From Arthrobacter oryzae (GTDB lineage Bacteria; Actinomycetota; Actinomycetes; Actinomycetales; Micrococcaceae): a stretch of DNA of 55,720 bases. Under the pieces are notes generated by a model. That model made no database searches. It was not told the origin of the DNA and saw nothing but the letters and a program-made list of their open reading frames with translations. Position numbers and translations under genes: made by a program. Location: the NCBI RefSeq assembly GCF_003634095.1, contig NZ_RBIR01000009.1, forward strand, positions 1 through 55,720. The letters run 5' to 3'. Below are positions 44,399-53,811 of the stretch, piece by piece; within the stretch, counting starts at the first letter, position 1, and each line of letters starts with the position of its first letter.

Positions 44399-45379
44399 AT
44401 GGGCCGGATGGTGTTCATCAGGATGTACCGCGAAGGCAAACTCGAACGCGACGACGTCGGCGCCCACGAGATCGAGGCCCTGGCCCGCCAGGACGACGTC
44501 GTGCTCTGGATCGACTTCACGGATCCGACCGCGGATGACCTTCTCGGCGTCGAGACGGTGTACGGGCTGCACCGGCTCGCCGTCGAGGACGCCGTCCACG
44601 ACTTCCAGCGGCCCAAACTGGACCGCTACCCGAACCACCTGTTCCTCTCGGCCTACGAAGCCCACCTGCGGCCCGGCACCGGTGAACTGGCCGTCGCCGA
44701 GATCTCCGCATTCGTGACCCGAAACGCCCTCGTCACCGTCCACGGGCCCGACTTCGACACCGACAAACTGATGGCACACTGGGACGCCGAGACTGACCTG
44801 ACCGTCCACGGGGTTCCCTTCCTCTTCTGGGGCCTGCTGGACCTGATCGTCGACGGACACTTCGACGCCGTCCAGGAACTCGACGGCTACATCGACGCGC
44901 TCGAAGAATCCCTGTTCGATGACCACTCCCCCGACCACGACCTGCAACGGAAGACCTTCGAACTGCGCAAGAACCTGGTCCGGCTCCGCCGCGTGGTGCT
45001 GCCCATGCGAGAAGTCCTCAACACTCTTCTGCGCCGGGATGATCTGGTCGGCTGCAGCCCGGCGATGCAGCCCTTCCTCCAAGACGTATACGACCACGTG
45101 CTGCGCGCCGCGGAGTGGACCGAATCACTCCGTGACCTGGTGACCACCATCCTGGAAACCCACATCAGCATCCAGGGGAACCAGATGAACCTGGTCATGA
45201 AAAAGGTCACCAGCTGGGCCGCGATCATCGCCGTACCCACCGCCGTCACAGGCTTCTTCGGGCAAAACGTGCCGTTCTTCGGCTTCCAGAGCGACTACGG
45301 CCTCTGGCTCTCCAGCGCGCTGATGGCCGGCGGATCACTGTTCTTGTACCTGGCCTTCAAGAAACGCGACTGGATCTAG
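44399..45379 (+). CDS. corA: CorA-type magnesium/divalent cation transporter
   Basis: 326 aa. A long cytoplasmic funnel domain (1-265) with WIDFTDPTADDLLGVE and DVYDHVLRAAEWTESLRDLV leads to two C-terminal membrane segments. The pore loop, normally GMN, reads FFGQNVPFFG, a GQN variant seen in actinobacterial CorA-like proteins. The protein forms pentamers that admit Mg2+ or other divalent ions. It starts ten bases after the RodA-like gene and is probably co-transcribed with it. Confidence 0.9.
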   Translation: MGRMVFIRMYREGKLERDDVGAHEIEALARQDDVVLWIDFTDPTADDLLGVETVYGLHRLAVEDAVHDFQRPKLDRYPNHLFLSAYEAHLRPGTGELAVAEISAFVTRNALVTVHGPDFDTDKLMAHWDAETDLTVHGVPFLFWGLLDLIVDGHFDAVQELDGYIDALEESLFDDHSPDHDLQRKTFELRKNLVRLRRVVLPMREVLNTLLRRDDLVGCSPAMQPFLQDVYDHVLRAAEWTESLRDLVTTILETHISIQGNQMNLVMKKVTSWAAIIAVPTAVTGFFGQNVPFFGFQSDYGLWLSSALMAGGSLFLYLAFKKRDWI

Positions 45380-45455
45380 AAAACACTGCCCTGAGGACAG
45401 GTTCCCCGCACCGCTGGTTCCAGTTCCAATGGACGACCCTCCGCGGGCTGCCCGC

Positions 45456-46709
45456 TCAACCGGTGGTGGCCGCGCCGAGTGTGATGTCGGTGCTGTGCAC
45501 CTGGCCTGCGCGGATGAAGCTGACTTTGACGGTGGCGCCGGCTGCCTGTTCCCGCGCGGCGGCAGTGAGCTCGGAAGAATCCGTCACACTGCGGCTGCCC
45601 AGGTTGGTGATGACATCTCCGGATTTCAAACCGGCCCTGTCCGCCGCCGAGTCCGGTGTCACCGCGGCGACCTCTGCACCGGCCGTGAACTCCGAGGTTC
45701 CCGACGCCTTGTCCTGGACCGAGAGGCCCAGTTGCCCGTGTGTGGCCGCGCCCGAGGCGATGAGTTCCCGGGCGACGCGTTTCGCATCATTAACCGGAAT
45801 GGAGAAGCCGACGCCGATGTTCCCAGACTGGGCTGAGGAGGAGGACGTGGCTCCGGCCGACGCGATGGCCACGTTGACGCCGATGACCTCACCGTTCGCG
45901 TTCAGCAGAGGGCCTCCGGAGTTTCCCGGGTTGATAGCCGCATCTGTTTGGATGACGTTGATACTGATGGATCCCTGCGCGTCGCTGGCTGACCCTGCCT
46001 GCGAGCCGGATGCGGCCGAGGACGAGGTTTCAATAGTACGGTTCGCCGCCGAGACGATGCCGTCCGTAACAGTCCCGCTCAATCCCAGCGGTGCTCCGAT
46101 GGCAATGGCGGTGTCGCCGACTTTGACGTTGCCGGAGTCGCCGAGAGAGGCAGGGACCAGTCCCGGGGCCGTGATCTGGACGATGGCCAGGTCGGAGAGA
46201 GGATCAGTTCCGGTAATTGTCCCCGGATAGACCTTGCCGTCGCTCGTCCGAACTTCGATGGCCGCGTTTGCGGCCTGTCCGTCCAGGGTGACCACATGAG
46301 TGTTGGTCAGAATATGGCCGGAAGCATCCAAAACGATCCCGGACCCGGTGCCGCCGGCGGTGCCGGAGCTGGCGCCGATCGTCACCACACTGGGCGAGGC
46401 CTTCTGCGCAGCCGCCGTCACCGGGTTGACGCTGTCGGGATTGTTGATGACCACGGGCGTGTAGTGGGTTGTTTGAAGGGTGCCGGATGCCGCGGCCGAC
46501 GTGTTCCACATCGACATCAGCCCTGCAGCGCCGGCCCCGCCCAAGGCGCCCGCACCCAGGAGGCACGCAACAAATACTCCGGTGCCAACGCGCCTGCGGG
46601 GCTTCGGGCCAGTTACGCCGGCTGGCGCTATGGCTCCTGCCGGGCGGGCAACGACCGCCTCCGCCCCGGGTCCTGGGTTGTGGGCGCGAAACTCGTGTTC
46701 GTTCATCAT
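45456..46709 (-). CDS. HtrA/DegP-like membrane-anchored serine protease with PDZ domain
   Basis: 417 aa. A 40-residue Pro-rich cytoplasmic tail and a membrane segment (about 41-65) precede a trypsin-like S1C domain. The triad is His138 (LTNTHVV), Asp173 (PLSDLAIV) and Ser264 (NPGNSGGPLL). A PDZ domain (about 325-417) contains PDSAADRAGLKSGDVITNLG. A Ser/Gly/Ala-rich insertion at about 230-247 is unusual in length. Such proteases degrade or signal on misfolded extracytoplasmic proteins. The start may be either of the two adjacent ATGs. Convergent with corA. Confidence 0.92.
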   Translation of the reverse strand: MMNEHEFRAHNPGPGAEAVVARPAGAIAPAGVTGPKPRRRVGTGVFVACLLGAGALGGAGAAGLMSMWNTSAAASGTLQTTHYTPVVINNPDSVNPVTAAAQKASPSVVTIGASSGTAGGTGSGIVLDASGHILTNTHVVTLDGQAANAAIEVRTSDGKVYPGTITGTDPLSDLAIVQITAPGLVPASLGDSGNVKVGDTAIAIGAPLGLSGTVTDGIVSAANRTIETSSSAASGSQAGSASDAQGSISINVIQTDAAINPGNSGGPLLNANGEVIGVNVAIASAGATSSSSAQSGNIGVGFSIPVNDAKRVARELIASGAATHGQLGLSVQDKASGTSEFTAGAEVAAVTPDSAADRAGLKSGDVITNLGSRSVTDSSELTAAAREQAAGATVKVSFIRAGQVHSTDITLGAATTG

Positions 46710-47225
46710 TCATCCTGATCTCGTCGTTGCTGTCCAAGTTGCCCCTCCGCCTATTGCGGCGAACAATCCCTAAGGTCAGCATTCATCTGTTGTTACGAAC
46801 GGGAGCTCGCGGGAACCCAAACCTTGTTCACCTCGAGAACTTCGAAGCCATGTCCCTATCCTCAAAGCCTTCGCTGTCGACGCTCTGTCGGGCCGCTGTG
46901 AGCAGACTGTGATCCTTTAAATAAGCGACTAGAAATTACTGGCAGCCGCCCTCGGCCACTACGGCCACGGCCGGACAACGGTGTAGGGAGAAGTCTCAAA
47001 TGGCGGTTGACGGCTCAACGAGGTTGCACGGCCCCCGGGTCCCGGCGAAGGGACAGTGCTAGCCGGGAATCTGGGAAGTTCCTTTGAATTCGGCGACCGG
47101 CCCGTGAACGATTCGCGAACCCTCTCCACGAAAGCCACATATTCGCTCGCACTGCCTGCCCCATGGCCAAGAATCGGGGGGACGAATCCCAACGCGGGCG
47201 CAGTTGCGCCGAAAGGTCTCATCCC
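46710..47225. other. 516-bp divergent intergenic region
   Basis: Separates the divergent HtrA and phosphodiesterase genes and should carry both promoters. A locally AT-rich stretch (CTTTAAATAAGCGACTAGAAATTACTG in part, 46913-46939) is the most promoter-like part. GAAAGG before the ATG at 47226 is the likely ribosome binding site. No gene or strong dyad was seen. Confidence 0.4.
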
Positions 47226-48929
47226 ATGACTTCAGCAAGAACCACAGCCGTAACCGCTGCCGCTCTCCTAGGGGCCGCTCTGCTGGCCGGTACGGCCGTA
47301 GCACCCTCCATGGCCGACGCCGGCGGGCACGAGAACCGCGGTGCCCAGGATCACCGTTCCGGCCAGCGGGATCGCCCGGACGGCACGGACACCAAACACG
47401 TCCTGGTGTTGTCCGTGGACGGCCTCCATCAAAAGGACCTCGACTGGTATGTCGCGGCTCATCCGCAATCGGCGCTGGCCGCGCTGGTGAAGCACGGCAC
47501 AAGCTACACCCACGCACAAACTCCCGTGCCTTCCGATTCCTTCCCTGGCATGGTCGGGCAATTCACCGGCGGCAACCCCGGAACGACCGGAATCTACTAC
47601 GACGACACCTTCAACCGGGCGCTCCTTCCCGCCGGCACCACCGACTGCAAAAACACGGTCCCCGGGACCGAGGTGGCACTGACCGAGGCCGCGGACAAGG
47701 ACCCGAACGCGCTTGACGCCGGACAGGGCGTGACCGGGCTGCCCTCGGGCATCATGACCATGACCGGCCAGCCCGGGTCCCTGCTCAATCCGGCTGCTCT
47801 GCCCGTGGACCCAGCCACCTGCAAGCCCGTTTACCCGCACCAGTATCTGAAGGTCAATACGGTCTTCGAAGTCGCCAAGAGCGCGGGTCTGAGTACCGCG
47901 TGGGCGGACAAGCACCCCGCGTATGAAATCCTCAACGGTCCCTCCGGCAAGGGCGTGGATGATCTCTTCACGCCCGAGATCAACAGCCAGGCACCCGCCC
48001 CGTACACCGGTGACTGGACAAAGGACAACGCCGCAACCCAGCAATATGACGGCTACAAGGTCCAGGCGGTCCTGAACGAAATCGGCGGGAAGGACCACTC
48101 CGGCACCCGGGCCGCGGCCGTGCCGGCCATCTTCGGCATGAACTTCCAGTCCGTCTCCACCGCCCAGAAGCTCCCGACGTCGGACGGCCTCCCCGGAGGC
48201 TATCTCCCGGGCGGCGCTGTGCCGGGACCCCTGCTGAGCAAAGCCCTGGACTACATCGACACCTCCGTCGGGACGCTGGAATCGGCGTTGTCCGCATCCG
48301 GGCACGCCAAGGACACGACCGTCATCCTCTCGGCGAAGCACGGGCAGTCACCGATGGATCCGAACCAACTCACCAGGGTTCCCGACGGCGCGATCATCGA
48401 CGGGCTCAATGCCGCCTGGAAGGCCGCCCGCCCGGGTTCCGCGGACCTGGTGACGTTCTCGACCGACGACGACATCATGCAACTCTGGCTCGCCGACCAT
48501 TCCCAGGCCGCCTCGCAGTTCGCCAAGGACTACCTCGCAGCCCACCCGGCCGCCGGTAGCGACATCAACAGTGCCCCCAGAACTCTCCCAACCTCGGGGC
48601 TCAGCAAGATCTACGCAGGCAGCGAGGTCGCCGGCTACTTCGGCACCAAGAGCGGCGACGCACGTTACCCCGACATCCTGGGCATCGCACAGACCGGCGT
48701 CGTCTATACCGGCGGCAAGTCCAAAATCGCCGAACACGGCGGCGCCTCCACCGACGACCGGAACGTGCCCCTCGTCATCTCCGGCGGCAACGATCAGAAG
48801 GCGCGCACCGTGACCCGCGCCGTCGAAACCACACAGATCGCCCCGACAATCCTCAAGACCCTCGGCCTGAACCCGCACAAACTCCAGGCAGTGCAGATCG
48901 AGGGAACCCAAGCCCTGCCCCAGCGCTGA
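47226..48929 (+). CDS. Secreted type I phosphodiesterase/nucleotide pyrophosphatase family protein
   Basis: 567 aa from the ATG at 47226, with GAAAGG upstream. A Sec signal peptide (1-30, ending SMADA) is followed by an alkaline-phosphatase-superfamily domain. Family blocks are HVLVLSVDGLHQKDL with the first metal Asp, TPVPSDSFPGMVGQFTGG with the nucleophile Ser or Thr, GIYYDDTFN, ILSAKHGQSPMD with Lys-His, and AEHGGASTDDRNVPLVIS with the late Asp/His ligands. It would hydrolyse phosphodiesters outside the cell. It is one of four exported phosphoester hydrolases in this window. Confidence 0.88.
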   Translation: MTSARTTAVTAAALLGAALLAGTAVAPSMADAGGHENRGAQDHRSGQRDRPDGTDTKHVLVLSVDGLHQKDLDWYVAAHPQSALAALVKHGTSYTHAQTPVPSDSFPGMVGQFTGGNPGTTGIYYDDTFNRALLPAGTTDCKNTVPGTEVALTEAADKDPNALDAGQGVTGLPSGIMTMTGQPGSLLNPAALPVDPATCKPVYPHQYLKVNTVFEVAKSAGLSTAWADKHPAYEILNGPSGKGVDDLFTPEINSQAPAPYTGDWTKDNAATQQYDGYKVQAVLNEIGGKDHSGTRAAAVPAIFGMNFQSVSTAQKLPTSDGLPGGYLPGGAVPGPLLSKALDYIDTSVGTLESALSASGHAKDTTVILSAKHGQSPMDPNQLTRVPDGAIIDGLNAAWKAARPGSADLVTFSTDDDIMQLWLADHSQAASQFAKDYLAAHPAAGSDINSAPRTLPTSGLSKIYAGSEVAGYFGTKSGDARYPDILGIAQTGVVYTGGKSKIAEHGGASTDDRNVPLVISGGNDQKARTVTRAVETTQIAPTILKTLGLNPHKLQAVQIEGTQALPQR

Positions 48930-48941
48930 CCCGCCCTCCCG

Positions 48942-48983
48942 GCCAACGCCGGAGCGCTCCCGCGGGAGCCTTCCGGCGTTGGC
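48942..48983 (+). terminator. Two-part hairpin terminator after the phosphodiesterase gene
   Basis: A 12-bp perfect outer stem (48942-48953 with 48972-48983) encloses a second perfect 6-bp stem (48956-48961 with 48964-48969), separated by a two-by-two mismatch. It begins 12 bp after the stop. The rest of the 305-bp gap to the next gene (to 49234) holds no other recognisable feature. Confidence 0.7.
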
Positions 48984-49234
48984 AGGCGACAGAGCATTGA
49001 TCTCGAATCGATGGGGACAGCGGATACGCTGAGCGTTGCGCGGGGTGACTTCACAAGGAATTCCCAAGGTTTCTTCATGGCAATCCCGCGTCCGCTGTGG
49101 AACAGTTCTGGAACCAGGTGGTATCTAAGCCGGGAGTAGACCCGTCGGGATCGTACCGCTAACCGGCCCGGGTGTTCCCGTCCCGGCGGCCGCTCACCGC
49201 TGACTGCCCGGTCCGTTTCGAGAGAAAGCCGGAA

Positions 49235-50344
49235 ATGATGCGCCGGAATCCCACCCCAGCACGTTCCCGGAAGCGCACGAGCCGGGCCCCGTGGTTCATT
49301 CTTGCCGCAGCCCTCGCCATTTCGACGGCCGGTTGCCAGTCGCCCGCTCCCGCCCCCTCCACCGGGACCAAGACGGCCGCTGGGGTCCCGGGACATGTGT
49401 TCGTGATCAATCTCGAGAACAAGGGCTATTACAAGGTCTGGGGCGCCGACTCGGAAGCGCAGTACCTGTCCAAGACCCTGCGCGCACAGGGAGTCTTGCT
49501 CTCTGAGTACTACGGCATTGCCCACAATTCGAACCCGAACTACCTGGCCCAGATATCCGGCCAGGCATCGAACGCCTCGACCCGGGACGACTGCCCGACC
49601 TACACCCCGTTCGAGCAGACCGGGACCGCCACGCCGGGCCAGGTGCAGGGGGACGGCTGTGTCTATCCGGGCTCGGTTCCCACCGTTGCGGGTCAGCTCA
49701 GCGCTGCCGGGAAGAGCTGGAAGGGCTACATGGAGGACATGCAGACTCCCTGCCAGCACCCCCAGCTCGGGGCCGAGGACGACCACCAGAGCGCCGCGGC
49801 GGGCGACCAGTACGCCACCCGCCACAATCCCTTCGTGTACTTCGAGTCGATCACCTCCTCCCCGGAGTGCCAGCGCAACGTGGTGGCCTTCTCCCATCTG
49901 GCCGAGGACCTGAAGTCCGTCGACACGACGCCGAACCTGTCCTACCTCACCCCCAACCTCTGCAACGACGGTCACGACAGTCCCTGCGTGGACGGCAGCC
50001 CGGGCGGACTGACCAGCGCCGATGCGTGGCTCCGCCAGCAGGTCCCCACGATCCTGGACTCCCCTGCCTACAAACAGGACGGCATGCTCGTCATCACTTT
50101 CGACGAATCCGAGGGCGGCACCACCGGACCCGACGGGCTGCTGCCAGGGGGCACGGCCGGCGGAAAGGTCGGCGCCCTTGTGCTCTCGCCCTTCACGAAA
50201 GCCGGAACTACCTCGAACACCCCCTACAACCACTACAGCCTGCTCGCCAGCATCGAGGACACCTTCTCCCTGCCCCGCCTCGGCTACGCCGGGGCCCCCA
50301 ACCTGAAACCCTTCGGCACCGACGTTCTCACCAACAAACCCTGA
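49235..50344 (+). CDS. Phosphoesterase-family lipoprotein
   Basis: 369 aa from the ATG at 49235 (a second ATG follows at once). A basic start and the lipobox STAGC (Cys34) predict a membrane-anchored lipoprotein. The mature part is a phosphoesterase-family domain with VFVINLENKGYYKVWG, NSNPNYLAQISGQ and ITFDESEGGTTGPDG, the same family as the secreted protein at 16552-17751 but divergent in sequence. Multiple Cys residues (for example CPTYTP, CVYPG, CQHPQ, CNDG) suggest disulfides. Expected activity is phosphomonoester or phospholipid head-group hydrolysis at the cell surface. Confidence 0.87.
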   Translation: MMRRNPTPARSRKRTSRAPWFILAAALAISTAGCQSPAPAPSTGTKTAAGVPGHVFVINLENKGYYKVWGADSEAQYLSKTLRAQGVLLSEYYGIAHNSNPNYLAQISGQASNASTRDDCPTYTPFEQTGTATPGQVQGDGCVYPGSVPTVAGQLSAAGKSWKGYMEDMQTPCQHPQLGAEDDHQSAAAGDQYATRHNPFVYFESITSSPECQRNVVAFSHLAEDLKSVDTTPNLSYLTPNLCNDGHDSPCVDGSPGGLTSADAWLRQQVPTILDSPAYKQDGMLVITFDESEGGTTGPDGLLPGGTAGGKVGALVLSPFTKAGTTSNTPYNHYSLLASIEDTFSLPRLGYAGAPNLKPFGTDVLTNKP

Positions 50345-50450
50345 CCCCGTGCCCCGGATATCCCGTCCGTCCACCGCCGTGTCGGCAGTATTCGAGGGAC
50401 GGCCCGGCCCCGGCGCTCTTCGGCCTCCGGGACGGGCTGTGTGCATTCTT

Positions 50451-51293
50451 TTAGCTGAAGTGGCGGGGAGCGTTCCTCTTACCCGCGATTGACAGGTAGG
50501 TGACCAGGGCTGCCATGCCCGCGGCGAGGCCAAGGCTGACCGGCCCGGTCCCCCAGCCGAGACCGCCCCGCTCGGAGGAAGCGGCTGTCCAGTCGGCGAA
50601 GGATGCCCCGAGCGGCCGGGTGAGGATGTACACGAACCAGAACGAAGGTATCGCCGCAAGCCCACCACGCCAGTACCAGAGGCCCGCCCCCGCGATCACC
50701 GCGGCGAACACGACGCCCGAGGCAAGATATCCGAGGTCCAGGCTGTAAGCGGTCAGGTCGCCCGTCGCCGTGCCAAGGGCAAACGTTGCCAGCACGACGG
50801 TCCAGTAGAAAGTTTCGCGGCGCCGCGTGTCCACACTGTGGATCGACAGGGTCCTCTCGGACCGATACCAGAGGAGGAAAACGACCGACAGGGCGATGAG
50901 GAAGAACACCGCCGACAACAGATATGGCACGCCAAGCACGACGTGCACCGCATCGGCAGCCATGGTCCCGAAGACACTGACCATAACCACTGCCAGCCAG
51001 TAGACCCAAGGGACGTAACGGCGGATCCCGAACTGCAGAACAAGGGAAGCGGCCAGGCCGCACCCGCCCAGGCCTAAAGCCACGGCTGGGTCCATGTGAT
51101 GGACCATGAAGTCCGACGTCGTCTCGCCCATCCCGGTCGTCAGTACCTTGGCCGCCCAGAACCAAGCCGTGATTTCCGGGACCTTGGCCCCGGCCCGGCG
51201 TGCGGGAGCCAGTCTCCGGGCCTGGGCGCCCGGCTCCAAAACGGCAGACGAGCCGCCGGTTCGTGAAATGTCCTGCTGTCGGGAATTTGTCAT
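50451..51293 (-). CDS. DUF347-repeat (COG4705-like) multi-pass membrane protein
   Basis: 280 aa from the ATG at 51293. After a 45-residue soluble tail come about eight membrane segments in four repeats. The DUF347 marks are KVLTTGMGETTSDFMVHHMD, ATFALGTATGDLTAYSLDLG and FWFVYILTRPLGASFADW, with the conserved Thr-Gly-(Met/Thr)-Gly and Asp. The family is of unknown function, often called membrane-anchored proteins. It converges on the phosphoesterase lipoprotein gene across a 106-bp GC-rich gap. Confidence 0.85.
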   Translation of the reverse strand: MTNSRQQDISRTGGSSAVLEPGAQARRLAPARRAGAKVPEITAWFWAAKVLTTGMGETTSDFMVHHMDPAVALGLGGCGLAASLVLQFGIRRYVPWVYWLAVVMVSVFGTMAADAVHVVLGVPYLLSAVFFLIALSVVFLLWYRSERTLSIHSVDTRRRETFYWTVVLATFALGTATGDLTAYSLDLGYLASGVVFAAVIAGAGLWYWRGGLAAIPSFWFVYILTRPLGASFADWTAASSERGGLGWGTGPVSLGLAAGMAALVTYLSIAGKRNAPRHFS

Positions 51294-51469
51294 CCCGCAA
51301 TTGTGCCCCGCGGTCCCTACAGTTACCTGAACATGGCGTTGCATCAGGACAGCGTTCCATAAGGCCCCGGTGCTGCCCCAGCATCTCGCGATGAGCCCTC
51401 ATCGGCCCTCGGCGGTCCATGTCTTGCCCTCTGCCCCGCATAACGGCACCACGCAGTTGGCTGGGCGTG

Positions 51470-52432
51470 TCAGCCCATCAGCAGGAGTGCGGTGAAGTAG
51501 ATGCCTCCGCCAATAACGCTGTAGGCGGCGAACGGGGTCAAGCTTTTGGTTTCGAAGAACCGGAGGAGGAATTTCGTCGAGAACCACGCTGCCGCTGCGG
51601 CACACACGGCCCCGACCAGAAACGCTCCCCGTTCATCTGCCATGGAGGGGTTGAACACCTCCGGAAGTTTCAGGACCGCCGCGGCACCGATGATGGGGGT
51701 GGCGAGCAGGAAGCTGAACCGCGCGGCGTGCTCATGAGACAACCCGGAGAGCAGCCCGCCGACCATCGAGGAGCCGGACCTGGAAATCCCCGGCAGCAGG
51801 GCCGCGGCCTGGGCGGAGCCGATACCGAACGCCTGTTTCCATGACAGCCCGGCCAGGCGGGAGTCAGCCATGTCAGCGCTCTCGACGGATGCGGTGACAT
51901 GCGGGTCCGGTGTGGCCAGTTCCTGGGCGGAAGAGCCGAGCCCGGAACCGTGCCTTGCGGCGGCCGGGGCGGATACCGGCGCGGGCGTTGCCTTGCGCCG
52001 GCGGAGTGCCTCGGCGGCGAAAAGCACCAGACCGTTCACCACCAGGAACCCGGCGGCAAGCAGCGGAGACGCGAAAAGGCTCCTGATGGGCTTTTCAAGG
52101 ACCAGTCCCAGGACCCCGGCTGGAATCGTTCCGGCGATAAGCAGCCAGCCAAGCTTCGCGTACGTGTCACCGGCGGAGATCCTCCGGTCCCGGACGGACC
52201 GGCCAAGGCCTTTGAAGATCTCAATCCAGTCTTTGAGGAAGAAAACGAACAGGACGATCGCCGTCGCAAGATGGGTGGCGATGAGGAAGGTCAAAAAGGC
52301 CGGGTTGTTCTGGTCCAGCCCCCAACCGAACAACGCCGGCAAAATGACGCTGTGGCCCAGGCTGGAGATGGGAAAGAGTTCGGTGACGCCCTGAATGAGA
52401 CCGAGAATCGCGGCCTGAAGAATGGTGATCAT
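51470..52432 (-). CDS. uppP: Undecaprenyl-diphosphatase (BacA/UppP)
   Basis: 320 aa. UppP dephosphorylates undecaprenyl diphosphate at the outer face of the membrane, recycling the lipid carrier for wall polymers. The two catalytic blocks are intact: QGVTELFPISSLGH and LLPGISRSGSSMVGG. Between them is a long hydrophilic insertion (about residues 145-200, rich in Ala, Pro, Ser and Asp) that makes the protein about 45 residues longer than typical enzymes. The second block has Ser where many have Thr. It is single, with no operon partner. It fits with the LCP, SEDS and DedA genes of this region. Confidence 0.93.
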   Translation of the reverse strand: MITILQAAILGLIQGVTELFPISSLGHSVILPALFGWGLDQNNPAFLTFLIATHLATAIVLFVFFLKDWIEIFKGLGRSVRDRRISAGDTYAKLGWLLIAGTIPAGVLGLVLEKPIRSLFASPLLAAGFLVVNGLVLFAAEALRRRKATPAPVSAPAAARHGSGLGSSAQELATPDPHVTASVESADMADSRLAGLSWKQAFGIGSAQAAALLPGISRSGSSMVGGLLSGLSHEHAARFSFLLATPIIGAAAVLKLPEVFNPSMADERGAFLVGAVCAAAAAWFSTKFLLRFFETKSLTPFAAYSVIGGGIYFTALLLMG

Positions 52433-52601
52433 GCGCGGAGACTATCAGGCGCACATGACGGGAACATGAGCGGGCCCCGCCGACGTATTCCCAGCCGGGC
52501 AGGCGTAGACCGCGAGCCGTGGACGGCTTCCGGAGACCGACCATGGACGACTTGCAGCTGCTCCGCCTCACCGCTACAGGTGCGAGGCCGACCGTGCGGG
52601 G

Positions 52602-53549
52602 TTAGGGAAAAGCCGGTATCGCGATGTATTGGTTGATATTAGTGGACTGGAAGGTGTCAAACGACAGCGTCTTTTGGCCGCCCAGCGGATCCCCTACGAT
52701 GACGCTTTGGTCGGAGGAATTCACGCCCAGCAACGCGTAGGAATGGTCGGACTCCAACTGGCCGTCGGAATTCGAGGTCCCCAATGTAATGAGGCCATTC
52801 GCGAAATCCTCCGCGATCTGAGCAAAGCTCACGTCCGTCATGGGACCGCCGGGGTTCCGGTCGATGCCAGCCTCGCCGGTGATGGCATAGAGCCCATTAT
52901 GCACATCGTGGTCCTGGGCGTTGCTGAGGTCGGTGCCTTCGATGCCGTCATAGCTGTTACCGTTTGCCGCCGCCCACCCCTTCTCGATAATCGCAGCCCA
53001 TGAAACGTTTTTGCCGTCGATATTTTCTATTCCGTTTTCGAGCGGTTTGTCGCGGTCGTACGGAAGGTCACCGTTGACGGTCACCGTCACGGGGTTGGGT
53101 ACGCCGTCGTATCTGCTGTGGAATGAGATCGTGTAAGTGCCGTTGCCGTTATCGTGAACCATTTTCAATACGGTTTCAGGCGATCGGGCGGCCACCGTCA
53201 TCAGCGCTGCCAGGAAATAGCAATCGCCCGTGTCGCCCTGCGCGATGTTCGTCAGGTCCCCAGAGATATTGGGTTTGCCGGCGCTATCAAGTGCAAACAG
53301 GACCTGATTCGGGACCTGCTGGTAGGTCGCGCGCCCGGACACTGTTGGATTATTCGCAGGAAGCCCTGACGCTCCCGAGGTCGGTGTCGGCGCACCGGTC
53401 CCCGGGATAGGCGGCGTCGGGGCCGAATCAGGTGTGAGGGTCGAACGGGACCTGAGAATCAGCGCTAGTCCAACGACGACGATCAGGGCAATCAGCGAGT
53501 ATATTCCGATGGCGCGTAGCCTGGCCGGTCTGGATTCTGCCCGTTTCAT
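52602..53549 (-). CDS. Membrane-anchored calpain-like (C2 family) cysteine protease
   Basis: 315 aa from the ATG at 53549, with GGGAGGG upstream. A short basic tail, a membrane segment (about 13-32, IGIYSLIALIVVVGLALIL) and a Pro/Thr-rich linker lead to a C2 protease domain. The catalytic Cys110 lies in IAQGDTGDCYFLAAL and His269 in ESDHSYALLGV. The third residue, normally Asn in an NPWG-like motif, reads Asp287 in VGDPLGG. The domain should be outside the cell. Bacterial calpain-like proteins have few known substrates. The altered Asn may lower or change activity. Confidence 0.85.
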   Translation of the reverse strand: MKRAESRPARLRAIGIYSLIALIVVVGLALILRSRSTLTPDSAPTPPIPGTGAPTPTSGASGLPANNPTVSGRATYQQVPNQVLFALDSAGKPNISGDLTNIAQGDTGDCYFLAALMTVAARSPETVLKMVHDNGNGTYTISFHSRYDGVPNPVTVTVNGDLPYDRDKPLENGIENIDGKNVSWAAIIEKGWAAANGNSYDGIEGTDLSNAQDHDVHNGLYAITGEAGIDRNPGGPMTDVSFAQIAEDFANGLITLGTSNSDGQLESDHSYALLGVNSSDQSVIVGDPLGGQKTLSFDTFQSTNINQYIAIPAFP

Positions 53550-53811
53550 TTCTGTGTGCCCTCCCGATCCGCGGGCTTGTGCCTCACAATAATGGCGAGA
53601 TACAGCGGTCTTGACCGGCGGTCTCGCCGTCCGCGACCTATTCACCATTTGAGCAACAGATTGCCCCGGGCAACCACTTGGGCGCAAGAAGCAGAGAACT
53701 ATTCACAGGTAAAGCTGTGGAATTCACAGGAACGCCCGCGGGCAGCGACTGACATTTTCTCACCAGTCGTCTTGGCCCGGTCAATTTGATCGGAGCTGTC
53801 CGGGGTGTCTC

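Noticed and set aside
48794..50668. 624-codon open frame on the minus strand
   Set aside because: Antisense to the phosphoesterase lipoprotein gene and neighbouring gap; no recognisable domain and unlikely composition.
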